Under the pieces are notes generated by a model. The model was not told the origin of the DNA and did not search any database. It worked only from the letters and a program-made list of their open reading frames with translations. Below, one piece after another: positions 1 to 5,672 of a stretch of DNA of 10,658 nt; within the stretch, counting starts at the first letter, position 1; each line of letters opens with the position of its first letter. The translations under genes were made by a program, and so were the position numbers. This stretch comes from an uncultured Sutterella sp. GTDB taxonomy: Bacteria > Pseudomonadota > Gammaproteobacteria > Burkholderiales > Burkholderiaceae_F. Where the stretch lies: positions 1 through 10,658 of the forward strand of contig CAJLGW010000064.1 of NCBI GenBank assembly GCA_905206345.1. The letters run 5' to 3'.

Positions 1-66
1 TCAAATAATTTTTTATTCAGTGCTACATCAATTGCACTTCGTTTTTGAATCCGGGGAAATTAATCT

Positions 67-204
67 ATGTTATCTGCCAAACAACGTCAGGAAATTCGGC
101 ATCGGCATTGCCTTGGGGAGTCTGAGCGATCAATCGCACTCTTTATGGGCATTAATCGCCGTACAGCGCATGCGTGTATATCCAGGATGACACACGTGGC
201 CTAA
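67..204 (+). pseudogene. Transposase N-terminal fragment (IstA-like helix-turn-helix remnant)
   Basis: A 45-codon frame starts at ATG 67, after a purine-rich GGGGAAA (53-59). It begins MLSAKQRQEIRHRH and continues to GINRRTAHACISR before a stop. The pattern (start, arginine-rich helix, 'SIALFMGINRRTAH' turn-helix) resembles the N-terminal DNA-binding domain of IS21-family IstA transposases, which normally run to several hundred residues with a DDE domain. No DDE domain follows: the next 110 bases are closed in this frame. I read it as a decayed insertion-sequence remnant. It could instead be another HTH transposase or a resolvase-like fragment. The family assignment comes from remembered sequence pattern only. 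Confidence 0.4.
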
Positions 205-315
205 AAGTGATTAAAAGACCAAGCAGGATGTCTGTATTGCACTCGGCTAATCAGTCACCCTTCTTAAAGCCTACGAGGCTGTACAAGGCAATTGCGTCGT
301 TTTAAGCCGCTTGCT
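205..315. other. Non-coding or decayed spacer between IS remnant and broken peptidase
   Basis: No intact gene is visible. A plus-strand stretch (about 262-351, LLKAYEAVQGNCVV then LSRLLQDDPN) reads like protein, but it lacks a start and runs antisense into the peptidase remnant. The peptidase reading frame loses its family resemblance at about 330, so the break between peptidase DNA and foreign DNA lies near here. Confidence 0.4.
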
Positions 316-895
316 TCAAGACGACCCCAATACGTACGGTTTGCCTGAAGGTTGAACGATTGTTTGACCGTTTTTGACTTTCACGTAAGGGTTGTAGAGG
401 GGATTAATATCCACTGCTAAGCCTTTTGCATGAGCGGAGAGCTTTTTGCTTCCTTTCACTACACGACAGTTAAAGGCCGATGAGTTATTCGCAGTCATGC
501 TTAATTCATCATCTGCGCCATAGTTGTCAATCAATACCATTTTCTCAATTGGATACTTGGCGACATAGAGTTCTTTCAAAATAGTCAAGGCTTCTTGGGC
601 AATGGATTGATGAACAATGAGCTCGCCTAATCGAGTTCGGCCTTTTCCATCGTAATGCAGTGCCGTCAGATAACGAAAATCTTTGCGGTCATGATGACAA
701 ATTTCTTTCCACGATTTGTTATTGATGTGTAAGAAAACATCATTAGAAATAGGGGACGCAACAAAATAGGAAGAAGCTTTTTCTTGAGTGATTGAAGATG
801 TGCTTACGATGTTGCCAGGGGACCACATCTGCCCCCATAACGGTGACGGGGATAAGGGCGAATAGCAACTTCAGAGGAAAAGAAATTTTTCGCAT
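316..895 (-). pseudogene. Secreted M15-type D-Ala-D-Ala carboxypeptidase, frameshifted and C-terminally truncated
   Basis: The body (frame starting at ATG 828, 170 codons) carries an M15/VanY-like signature: SAHAKGLAVDIN at residues 131-142, where His133 and Asp140 are the expected zinc ligands, preceded by NNSSAFNCR. Family enzymes cut D-Ala-D-Ala or related peptidoglycan stems in the periplasm. In a different frame just upstream, ATG 895 begins MRKISFPLKLLFALIPVTVMGA, a typical signal peptide. The two frames are offset by one base, so a frameshift at about 800-865 separates export signal from enzyme. At the other end the protein stops after GKPYVLGSS, without the last zinc-binding histidine and catalytic acid region (HFEW-like) that family members have. 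A Sec-exported active enzyme is therefore unlikely. A sequencing error could explain the frameshift, but not the missing C-terminus. Confidence 0.7.
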
Positions 896-963
896 GTGGG
901 GTTAAGAAAAAAAGTTGTCCATACAGAACATGATATCAACGTACAAATTTTCTTGAAATTGCC

Positions 964-998
964 AAAAAATAACCCCGAATTGAAACATCAACTCGAGG
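964..998 (-). terminator. Rho-independent terminator of the tmRNA gene
   Basis: Read on the minus strand, CCTCGAGTTGA (998-988) pairs with TCAATTCGGGG (983-973) around a 4-base loop: 11 pairs including two G-U. TTATTTTTT follows. It lies 17 bases beyond the CCA end of tmRNA. Confidence 0.85.
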
Positions 999-1015
999 CA
1001 TCGGATTTTTGAGTG

Positions 1016-1386
1016 TGGTGGAGACGGCGGGAATTGAACCCGCGTCCAAGAATCGTCCATAACCGGCTCTACATGTTTAGTTTGAACATTTAAAAAATCT
1101 CATCTGACTTCACGCCCTCAAACCGGCTCTGATCAGACCAGACACTCTTTAAGTCTCAACCACTACGCAGCGCCCTCGTAGTGATCCAGCCTGTATTAGT
1201 ATAAAACCACTGCTAGCGAACTAGCCCGGCCTAGAGGCAAACCGGTGTGGTCCTCGCCTTAATTAGGCGGCGAGAGCGAAACGCTTGTTATTGGCGTTTA
1301 TTTGTTTTCCAGCGGATTAACAAGGTGACTGGACCTTGACATGCACCAAGCTACTTCGTGACCCCTGTCGAAACCAGGTCGTCCCC
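1016..1386 (-). ncRNA. ssrA: tmRNA (transfer-messenger RNA, one-piece)
   Basis: The RNA rescues stalled ribosomes with SmpB and tags the unfinished protein for proteolysis. Its 5' end GGGGACG (1386-1380) pairs with CGTCTCC near the 3' end, forming the alanine-type acceptor stem, and the gene encodes the terminal CCA (1018-1016). The 5' part has GACCTGGTTTCGACAGGGG, the conserved start of tmRNA, and the 3' part has a T-arm GGGTTCAATTCCC. The tag frame lies inside at 1295-1263. At 371 nt it has normal one-piece length. A promoter (1434-1406) and a terminator (998-964) flank it, so it is an independent transcription unit. Confidence 0.97.
1263..1295 (-). other. tmRNA tag-peptide reading frame (ANNKRFALAA)
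   Basis: Reading from the resume codon GCC at 1295, the frame is GCC AAT AAC AAG CGT TTC GCT CTC GCC GCC TAA, encoding Ala-Asn-Asn-Lys-Arg-Phe-Ala-Leu-Ala-Ala. The ALAA end is the degron read by ClpXP and ClpAP. Beta- and gammaproteobacterial tags usually carry Asp/Glu in the middle (for example ANDERFALAA), so the Asn-Lys here is a variation. Confidence 0.92.
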
Positions 1387-1405
1387 ACATAACTTGCAGA
1401 CGTTG

Positions 1406-1434
1406 ATTATGGCGTAAAAAGCACTTTTTTGCAC
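1406..1434 (-). promoter_or_regulatory. tmRNA promoter, sigma-70 type
   Basis: On the minus strand, GTGCAA (1434-1429) lies 17 bases before CATAAT (1411-1406). Transcription would start near 1399, leaving a leader of about 12 bases for RNase P to remove. The tRNA operon promoter at 4673-4645 has nearly the same elements and spacing, which supports the call. Confidence 0.55.
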
Positions 1435-1486
1435 GAAAAGATGTAGGAATTTAACAAAATAATTCGTTTTTAAATGAAAATTGCTC

Positions 1487-1492
1487 TAAAAT
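1487..1492 (+). promoter_or_regulatory. Candidate -10 box for the IF-1 gene
   Basis: TAAAAT differs from the TATAAT consensus at one base. No good -35 is visible 16-18 bases upstream. If it is used, the mRNA leader is about 115 bases long and contains a small hairpin at 1501-1517 (TCTTTG, TTTCG loop, CAAAGA) and a possible leader reading frame from 1539. Confidence 0.3.
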
Positions 1493-1538
1493 TCGCTTCG
1501 TCTTTGTTTCGCAAAGAAAAACTGCCCACGGTGAGCGT

Positions 1539-1637
1539 ATGAATGAGCAAGAACCGATGGGTAAATATCAATTTTTGAAAAGTGGAAAGCGTTGTTGCTT
1601 TACCACGGAGAATTATGGCAAAAGAAGATCTCATTGA
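1539..1637 (+). CDS. Possible leader peptide overlapping the IF-1 start
   Basis: ATG 1539 follows GGTGAG (1530-1535) and opens a 32-codon frame (MNEQEPMGKYQFLKSGKR, then CCFTTENYGKRRSH) ending at TGA 1637. It overlaps the first 23 bases of the IF-1 gene in another frame. Ribosomes finishing it would disengage just past the IF-1 start, allowing translational coupling or interference. I recognise no homologue, and chance is a real alternative for a frame this short. It is listed because it has an SD-like sequence and lies in an otherwise unexplained leader. Confidence 0.2.
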   Translation: MNEQEPMGKYQFLKSGKRCCFTTENYGKRRSH

Positions 1638-1881
1638 AATGAGCGGCGTTGTGCTCGAAGTGTTGCCCGATGCCCGTTATCGTGTCAAGTTGGACAATGA
1701 CCACGAATTAGTTGCTTACACCAACGGTAAGATGCGTAAGCACCACATCCGCATTTTGGCCGGTGATAAAGTCTCTCTCGAACTCTCCCCCTACGACTTA
1801 ACGAAGGGTCGTATCACCTTCCGTCACATCGAAGGTCGTCCGTCTGCTGCTCAAGCCACCGGTACGAATCGTCGTCGCTAA
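1615..1881 (+). CDS. infA: Translation initiation factor IF-1 (extended, second-copy type)
   Basis: IF-1 binds the ribosomal A site on the 30S subunit and helps IF-2 and IF-3 during initiation. The 88-residue product has the S1/OB fold: MAKEDLIEMSGVVLEVLPDA at the start, NGKMRKHHIRILAGD in the middle, and DLTKGRITFR closing the fold at residues 61-70. A tail of about 18 residues follows, rich in Ala, Thr and ending in three arginines. Standard IF-1 is about 72 residues and sits in the ribosomal-protein gene cluster. Betaproteobacteria often carry a second, longer copy elsewhere, and both length and location here fit that. I chose ATG 1615 because GGAG lies at 1607-1610; a longer in-frame start at 1582 lacks such a site and would add 11 atypical residues. 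Confidence 0.93.
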   Translation: MAKEDLIEMSGVVLEVLPDARYRVKLDNDHELVAYTNGKMRKHHIRILAGDKVSLELSPYDLTKGRITFRHIEGRPSAAQATGTNRRR

Positions 1882-1927
1882 TTCTTAGCGTCGTCGACTT
1901 ACTGAGTCGTCAGAAAAAGAATTTTGT

Positions 1928-1967
1928 GCCGTTAATTATGCTTTCCGATGAAGGCAGGATTGACGGC
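1928..1967 (+). terminator. Two-part stem-loop after IF-1, possible terminator or mRNA 3' structure
   Basis: GCCGTTAAT (1928-1936) pairs with ATTGACGGC (1959-1967), and inside it TGCTTT (1939-1944) pairs with AAGGCA (1951-1956), separated by a TA/GG internal loop. The following bases (GCTTTCGTGTTGT) are only loosely T-rich, so termination may be weak. It could instead protect the IF-1 mRNA end. Confidence 0.45.
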
Positions 1968-1980
1968 GCTTTCGTGTTGT

Positions 1981-1999
1981 CTGCCAATGGCAGTACAAT
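1981..1999 (+). promoter_or_regulatory. Candidate lapB promoter -10 with adjoining 13-bp palindrome
   Basis: TACAAT (1994-1999) fits a -10 box, with only a weak TTCGTG-like -35 at 17 bases. The palindrome CTGCCA-A-TGGCAG (1981-1993) abuts it directly, where a repressor would sit in the promoter spacer. Confidence 0.3.
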
Positions 2000-2033
2000 A
2001 AGCAGAATATGTGTTCTCGAAAGGGATTGAGTC

Positions 2034-3185
2034 ATGGAGCTTGAACTTTGGTATCTCATCGCCGTGCCTGCACTTTTTGTTGCCAGTTGGTGGTTAAGAG
2101 GGTTGGATCAAAGACAGCGTGACAATGAACGCCGACCGGAGACTTATTACAAGGGCATCAATTTGCTCTTAAATGAGCAACCCGATAAGGCGATCGATGC
2201 TTTTATCGAAGTGGTGAAGTTAGACCCCGAAACGATTGAATTGCACCATGCTTTGGGCAATTTGTTCTGTCGTCGCGGTGAGTTTGACCGCGCTATTCGC
2301 ATTCACAATCATCTTCTCAATCGTGCCGATCTCCCGGCGCAAGAAAGATCCTTGGCTTTGTTTGAGTTGGCTAACGACTATTTGAAGGCCGGTCTTTACG
2401 ATCGTGCGGAGGCAAGCTTTAAGCGTTTGCTCGAAGAGCCCGAATATCACTTAGACGCCATGCATGCGTTACTCAATATCTATTGCACGGAAAACGAATG
2501 GGAAAGCGCTATTGAGATGGCCAATCGCCTTGAGAAAGAGGCCGGTGAAAATCACATCTCGGAAATTGCTCACTTTCATTGTGAATTGGCCGATCGTCAT
2601 CTTCGTCGTAAAGAAGTCGATGATGCCAAGCATTTGTTGGAAGAAGCTCTCAAGATCGATCGCCGTTGCGTGCGCGCTTTGATTGCCTTGGGACACATTT
2701 CTCTTCAAACCAATCAACCTGAAGAGGCCCTTACTTACTGGGCAAAGGTTGAAAGAGTTTCGCCGGAACACTTAACACTTGTGATGGCTCATATGGCTCA
2801 GGCCTATGAGATGTTGGGTAAACACGATCAAGCCATGAATATGATTCATCGTGCGTTAAACGATATGCCGCGAGCAGAAACCTTGTCAATCGCTTTGAAT
2901 ATTGTTCAAAAAGCCGAAGGCGATGAAGGCGCGATGCGCTTATTAAAGGAAGAGCTTGAACGTCATCCGAGTCTTTGGGCGTATGAAAAGTTAACGCAAT
3001 TGCGCTTAAAGGATCACCCCGATAACGCTGAGTTGCAACTGTTGGCACAACTTTTGAAACCCTATGTATCACAACCGGGACGCTATGAATGTTCCGAATG
3101 CGGTTTTAGAGCAAAGGGGTTCCAATGGCACTGCCCTGGATGCTCGGGTTGGGGGACGTATCCGCCTACTCGTATTGAAGACTAA
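2034..3185 (+). CDS. lapB: LapB (YciM), LPS assembly protein and FtsH adaptor for LpxC
   Basis: LapB holds LpxC, the committed enzyme of lipid A synthesis, for degradation by FtsH, and so balances LPS against phospholipid. The 383-residue product (E. coli 389) has an N-terminal membrane anchor (residues 4-21, LWYLIAVPALFVASWWL), then tandem TPR helices over roughly residues 40-330 (for example AIDAFIEVVKLDPETIELHHALGN), and a C-terminal rubredoxin-type metal knuckle: Cys353-x2-Cys356 and Cys367-x2-Cys370. All parts are intact. The start has AAGGGA eight bases upstream. In many proteobacteria lapB directly follows lapA; here the gene before it is IF-1, and no lapA is present in the window. A strong terminator follows. 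Confidence 0.95.
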   Translation: MELELWYLIAVPALFVASWWLRGLDQRQRDNERRPETYYKGINLLLNEQPDKAIDAFIEVVKLDPETIELHHALGNLFCRRGEFDRAIRIHNHLLNRADLPAQERSLALFELANDYLKAGLYDRAEASFKRLLEEPEYHLDAMHALLNIYCTENEWESAIEMANRLEKEAGENHISEIAHFHCELADRHLRRKEVDDAKHLLEEALKIDRRCVRALIALGHISLQTNQPEEALTYWAKVERVSPEHLTLVMAHMAQAYEMLGKHDQAMNMIHRALNDMPRAETLSIALNIVQKAEGDEGAMRLLKEELERHPSLWAYEKLTQLRLKDHPDNAELQLLAQLLKPYVSQPGRYECSECGFRAKGFQWHCPGCSGWGTYPPTRIED

Positions 3186-3195
3186 ACGCAATACC

Positions 3196-3234
3196 GGCTT
3201 GTTAGGGTTTGTACCGACCTAACAAGCCTTTTTA
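3196..3234 (+). terminator. Rho-independent terminator of lapB
   Basis: GGCTTGTTAGG (3196-3206) and CCTAACAAGCC (3218-3228) form a perfect 11-base stem with an 11-base loop, followed by TTTTTAATTT. Confidence 0.93.
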
Positions 3235-3330
3235 ATTTATTTACATTTTTTAGGGGTTTTGAGACGATATTCGTCAAAGTTTTTTGTACACTTCGAGTCA
3301 TAAAACTTATTGTTAATTCAAGGAAACTTC

Positions 3331-4227
3331 ATGTTCAAACGTATTGGTTTATTTATCTTGACCAACTTGGCCATTTTGGTGATGTTGTCGATCATCTTAA
3401 ACCTCGTTAGTTTCTTCTTCGGGGTGAACTTCTCGCAGATTGCCGGCAGCAACCAAAATTTGGTTTCGCTCTTTATCTATGCGGCCATTGTGGGCTTTAG
3501 CGGTTCCATCATCAGCTTGTTTATGAGCAAGACGATGGCCAAGCACTCCATGGGTGTGCAAATGATTGATGTGAACAATCCGCGCAATGAAGTGGAACGC
3601 TGGTTGGTGCAAACGATTTCGAAGTTGGCTCAAATCAAGGGTGTGGCGATGCCCGAAGTGGGGATCTACCACGGTGAGCCCAACGCTTTTGCAACGGGTC
3701 CGAGCAAGAACAACTCCTTGGTCGCAGTCTCTGACGGTTTGTTGGCTTCCATGAATAAGGAAGAAGTCGAAGCCGTGTTGGGCCACGAAATGAGTCACGT
3801 TGCCAATGGCGACATGGTGACCATGACCTTGATGCAAGGTGTGATTAACACGTTTGTGGTGTTCTTGTCCCGCATCATCGGTAACTTTGTCGATCGCGTG
3901 ATTTTGCGCAACGAAGACGATGCACCGGGTGCCGGTTACTACATCACGAGTTTGCTTTTAGACATCGTCTTGGGTCTCTTGGGCTCGATGTTGGTGGCCG
4001 CATTCTCTCGCTATCGTGAGTACCGCGCGGATGCCGGTGCCGCAGATGCATTGGGTTCACCCGCTCCGATGATCAACGCTTTGGCTCGTTTAGGCGGTCA
4101 AGCGCCGACGGAATTGCCCGGCAACGTCAAGGGCTTTGGTATCAGCGGTGGTATGGGTTCTTTGTTAGCCACGCACCCGCCGATTGAAGATCGCATTAAG
4201 GCTTTGCGTAGCTATCAACAAAATTAA
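3331..4227 (+). CDS. htpX: HtpX, membrane-bound zinc metalloprotease (M48B)
   Basis: HtpX works beside FtsH to cut misfolded inner-membrane proteins, with its active site on the cytoplasmic side. The 298-residue product (E. coli 293) has two N-terminal membrane segments (about 5-27 and 43-66), the zinc motif His152-Glu153-x2-His156 (HEMSH), two further hydrophobic segments (about 165-185 and 200-225), and the third zinc ligand Glu230 in REYRAD. The C-terminal LLATHPPIEDRI block is typical. I chose ATG 3331, preceded by AAGGAA (3320-3325), rather than the TTG at 3310, which adds MLIQGNF. The 145-base upstream gap follows the lapB terminator and must hold the promoter. I could not fix its boxes, and saw no convincing sigma-32 pair although htpX is stress-induced in other bacteria. 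Next to lapB it makes a small envelope quality-control cluster. Confidence 0.97.
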   Translation: MFKRIGLFILTNLAILVMLSIILNLVSFFFGVNFSQIAGSNQNLVSLFIYAAIVGFSGSIISLFMSKTMAKHSMGVQMIDVNNPRNEVERWLVQTISKLAQIKGVAMPEVGIYHGEPNAFATGPSKNNSLVAVSDGLLASMNKEEVEAVLGHEMSHVANGDMVTMTLMQGVINTFVVFLSRIIGNFVDRVILRNEDDAPGAGYYITSLLLDIVLGLLGSMLVAAFSRYREYRADAGAADALGSPAPMINALARLGGQAPTELPGNVKGFGISGGMGSLLATHPPIEDRIKALRSYQQN

Positions 4228-4247
4228 GTTGATTTGATTTTAAGAAG

Positions 4248-4280
4248 TCCGATCCCGAAGCAATTTGGGGTCGGATTTTT
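4248..4280 (+). terminator. Rho-independent terminator of htpX
   Basis: TCCGATCCC (4248-4256) pairs with GGGGTCGGA (4267-4275), including one T-G pair, around a 10-base loop. TTTTT follows. Confidence 0.9.
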
Positions 4281-4307
4281 ATTATGTGGCTGCCAAAGAA
4301 TTTGGAT

Positions 4308-4350
4308 AAAAAAATGCTCGTCAACCTCAAAAAGGTTACGAGCAATTTTT
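4308..4350 (-). terminator. Terminator of the tRNA operon (bidirectional in form)
   Basis: GCTCGT-AACCT and AGGTT-ACGAGC form a stem of 6 + 5 pairs (4316-4343) with one bulged C at 4322. On the minus strand it is followed by ATTTTTTT, and on the plus strand by AATTTTT. It can stop tRNA transcripts leftward and any htpX read-through rightward. Confidence 0.85.
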
Positions 4351-4366
4351 GCGCTTAAAAAGTTAG

Positions 4367-4443
4367 TGGGGTGGGAAATGGGACTCGAACCCACGACAAC
4401 CGGAATCACAATCCGGGACTCTACCAACTGAGCTATTCCCACC
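4367..4443 (-). tRNA. tRNA-His (GTG)
   Basis: Minus strand. The acceptor GTGGGAA pairs with TTCCCAC, and the anticodon loop TTGTGAT (anticodon GTG) sits between GGA and TCC arms. The T-arm is GTGGGTTCGAGTCCCAT, and CCA is encoded (4369-4367). The extra 5' G (C at 4443 on plus) opposite the discriminator C is the tRNA-His identity pair. It is the last tRNA of the three-gene operon. Confidence 0.96.
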
Positions 4444-4453
4444 ACTAAATTTT

Positions 4454-4530
4454 TGGCCCGCCCGACAGGATTCGAACCTGTGACCCTCGGCTTAGAAGGC
4501 CGATGCTCTATCCAACTGAGCTACGGGCGG
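4454..4530 (-). tRNA. tRNA-Arg (TCT)
   Basis: Minus strand, 77 nt with encoded CCA. The acceptor CCGCCCG pairs with CGGGCGG, and the anticodon stem-loop is TCGGC-CTTCTAA-GCCGA with anticodon TCT, reading the AGA/AGG codons. The middle gene of the operon, 10 bases before tRNA-His. Confidence 0.96.
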
Positions 4531-4549
4531 TTTGAATCTTTCAGGGCTA

Positions 4550-4626
4550 TGGTCGGGGCGAAGGGATTCGAACCCCCGACATTCTGCTCCCAAAGCAGAC
4601 GCGCTACCGGACTGCGCTACGCCCCG
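4550..4626 (-). tRNA. tRNA-Pro (TGG)
   Basis: Minus strand, 77 nt with encoded CCA. The acceptor CGGGGCG pairs with CGCCCCG, and the anticodon stem-loop is TCTGC-TTTGGGA-GCAGA with anticodon TGG. It is the first gene of the Pro-Arg-His operon, a grouping common in proteobacteria. Confidence 0.96.
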
Positions 4627-4644
4627 TCAAAAGCGCGAGTCGTC

Positions 4645-4673
4645 ATTATGCAGACTTTTTTCAAAAATTGCAA
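4645..4673 (-). promoter_or_regulatory. tRNA operon promoter
   Basis: On the minus strand, TTGCAA (4673-4668), a 17-base spacer, then CATAAT (4650-4645). The start would fall near 4638, in a GACGACTCGCGC stretch. A GC-rich discriminator of this kind is typical of stringently controlled stable-RNA promoters. Confidence 0.6.
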
Positions 4674-4788
4674 ATCCTGCCATTCAAATTTTCTTTCAAT
4701 TTTTTAAAGGTATCACTTACGCTTTGATTTGAAAAACAAATGTGTGTAACGGTGCATTTTTTTGAAAACGCACAAAATCCGCTCTCTG

Positions 4789-4794
4789 TACAAT
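4789..4794 (+). promoter_or_regulatory. Candidate -10 box for folP-glmM
   Basis: TACAAT lies 32 bases before the folP start, preceded by TG. No matching -35 was found at 16-18 bases. It is the same hexamer as the proposed lapB -10. Confidence 0.35.
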
Positions 4795-4826
4795 AAAGCC
4801 ATTGTTTTTGTTGCAGAGGTTTTTCT

Positions 4827-5654
4827 ATGAAATGGCAGTGTGGTGACAAGGTTTTAGATTTGTCTCGCCCTCTCATTATGGGGATTTTGAACGTAACGCC
4901 TGACTCTTTTTCCGATGGTGGCGAGCATGACGGTTTTACTGCTGCCATTGCGCATGCAGACAAAATGATTGGAGAAGGGGCTGACATTATCGATATCGGT
5001 GGCGAATCAGCGCGCCCGGGTGCGGCCGACGTTGCCGAAGAGGAAGAAATCCGTCGAGTGGTGCCGGTGGTCAAGGCCTTGGTGGAAAAGGGCTACATCA
5101 TTTCCGTTGATACGAGTAAAGCCTGCGTGATGCGAGAAGCGATTAAAGCGGGTGCTCACATCATTAATGACATTCGTGCTCTACGGGAGCCAGGAGCCCT
5201 AGAAGCGGTGGCAGAATCAAACGTTGGCGTGTGTTTAATGCACATGCAGGGGCAACCTCGAACGATGCAAGTGGCACCTCACTACGACGATTTGATTGCT
5301 GAAGTCGAAGCGTTTTTATTAGAGCGGGCCCAAGTGTGTGAAGAAGCGGGGATTGACCGCACTCGTATTTGTTTGGACTATGGTTTTGGGTTTGGTAAGA
5401 CCGTTGAACAAAACTTTAAACTTTTAGCCAACACCGATCACTTTGTTCGCTTGCCTTATCCGCACTTGGTGGGGTTGTCACGTAAGTCGAGTTTGGGTGC
5501 CGTGACGGGACGCGAAACGAAGGATCGAATGGTGGCTTCTGTGACGGGAGCGTTGCTTGCCGCACAGGGTGGCGCGCAAATTATTCGGGTGCATGATGTT
5601 GCAGCCACCAAAGATGCGTTTACAATTTGGCATAGTACGATTAACGCAAAGTAA
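4827..5654 (+). CDS. folP: Dihydropteroate synthase
   Basis: The enzyme joins p-aminobenzoate to dihydropterin pyrophosphate to give dihydropteroate in folate synthesis, and is the sulfonamide target. The 275-residue TIM barrel shows the family motifs in order: MGILNVTPDSFSDGG (18-32, Asn22 metal ligand), DIGGESARPGA (57-67), SVDTSK, INDIRA, DYGFGFGKT (184-192), GLSRKSSLG with Lys220, and RVHDV (254-258). Numbering tracks E. coli closely. Two positions differ from the usual consensus: Ala62 replaces the Thr/Ser of ESTRPG, and Tyr185 replaces Pro in DPGFGFGK. AGAGG (4815-4819) precedes the start by seven bases. glmM follows after 18 bases, an operon pair often headed by ftsH in proteobacteria; here the tRNA operon occupies that place. 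Confidence 0.97.
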   Translation: MKWQCGDKVLDLSRPLIMGILNVTPDSFSDGGEHDGFTAAIAHADKMIGEGADIIDIGGESARPGAADVAEEEEIRRVVPVVKALVEKGYIISVDTSKACVMREAIKAGAHIINDIRALREPGALEAVAESNVGVCLMHMQGQPRTMQVAPHYDDLIAEVEAFLLERAQVCEEAGIDRTRICLDYGFGFGKTVEQNFKLLANTDHFVRLPYPHLVGLSRKSSLGAVTGRETKDRMVASVTGALLAAQGGAQIIRVHDVAATKDAFTIWHSTINAK

Positions 5655-5672
5655 CGATCAAGGTGAATTCTT

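Noticed and set aside
262..351. Plus-strand stretch LLKAYEAVQGN... as a gene fragment
   Set aside because: It has no start, a stop lies just upstream, and its second half lies antisense within the peptidase remnant, so only part could be real. No family recognised.
2220..3072. Open frames on both strands within lapB
   Set aside because: They are shadows of the TPR gene, without ribosome sites or recognisable domains.
3263..3275. GACGA-TAT-TCGTC repeat upstream of htpX as an operator
   Set aside because: Five-base arms are common by chance, and there is no well-placed promoter to relate it to.
3397..3837. 146-codon minus-strand frame within htpX, rich in His
   Set aside because: It is antisense to the htpX core, and its His and Asp reflect the opposite codons of the real gene.
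4224..4732. Several open frames across the tRNA cluster
   Set aside because: They translate tRNA sequence ('GFEPVT', 'GFEPPT'-type strings), a well-known false ORF class. Three good tRNAs explain the region.
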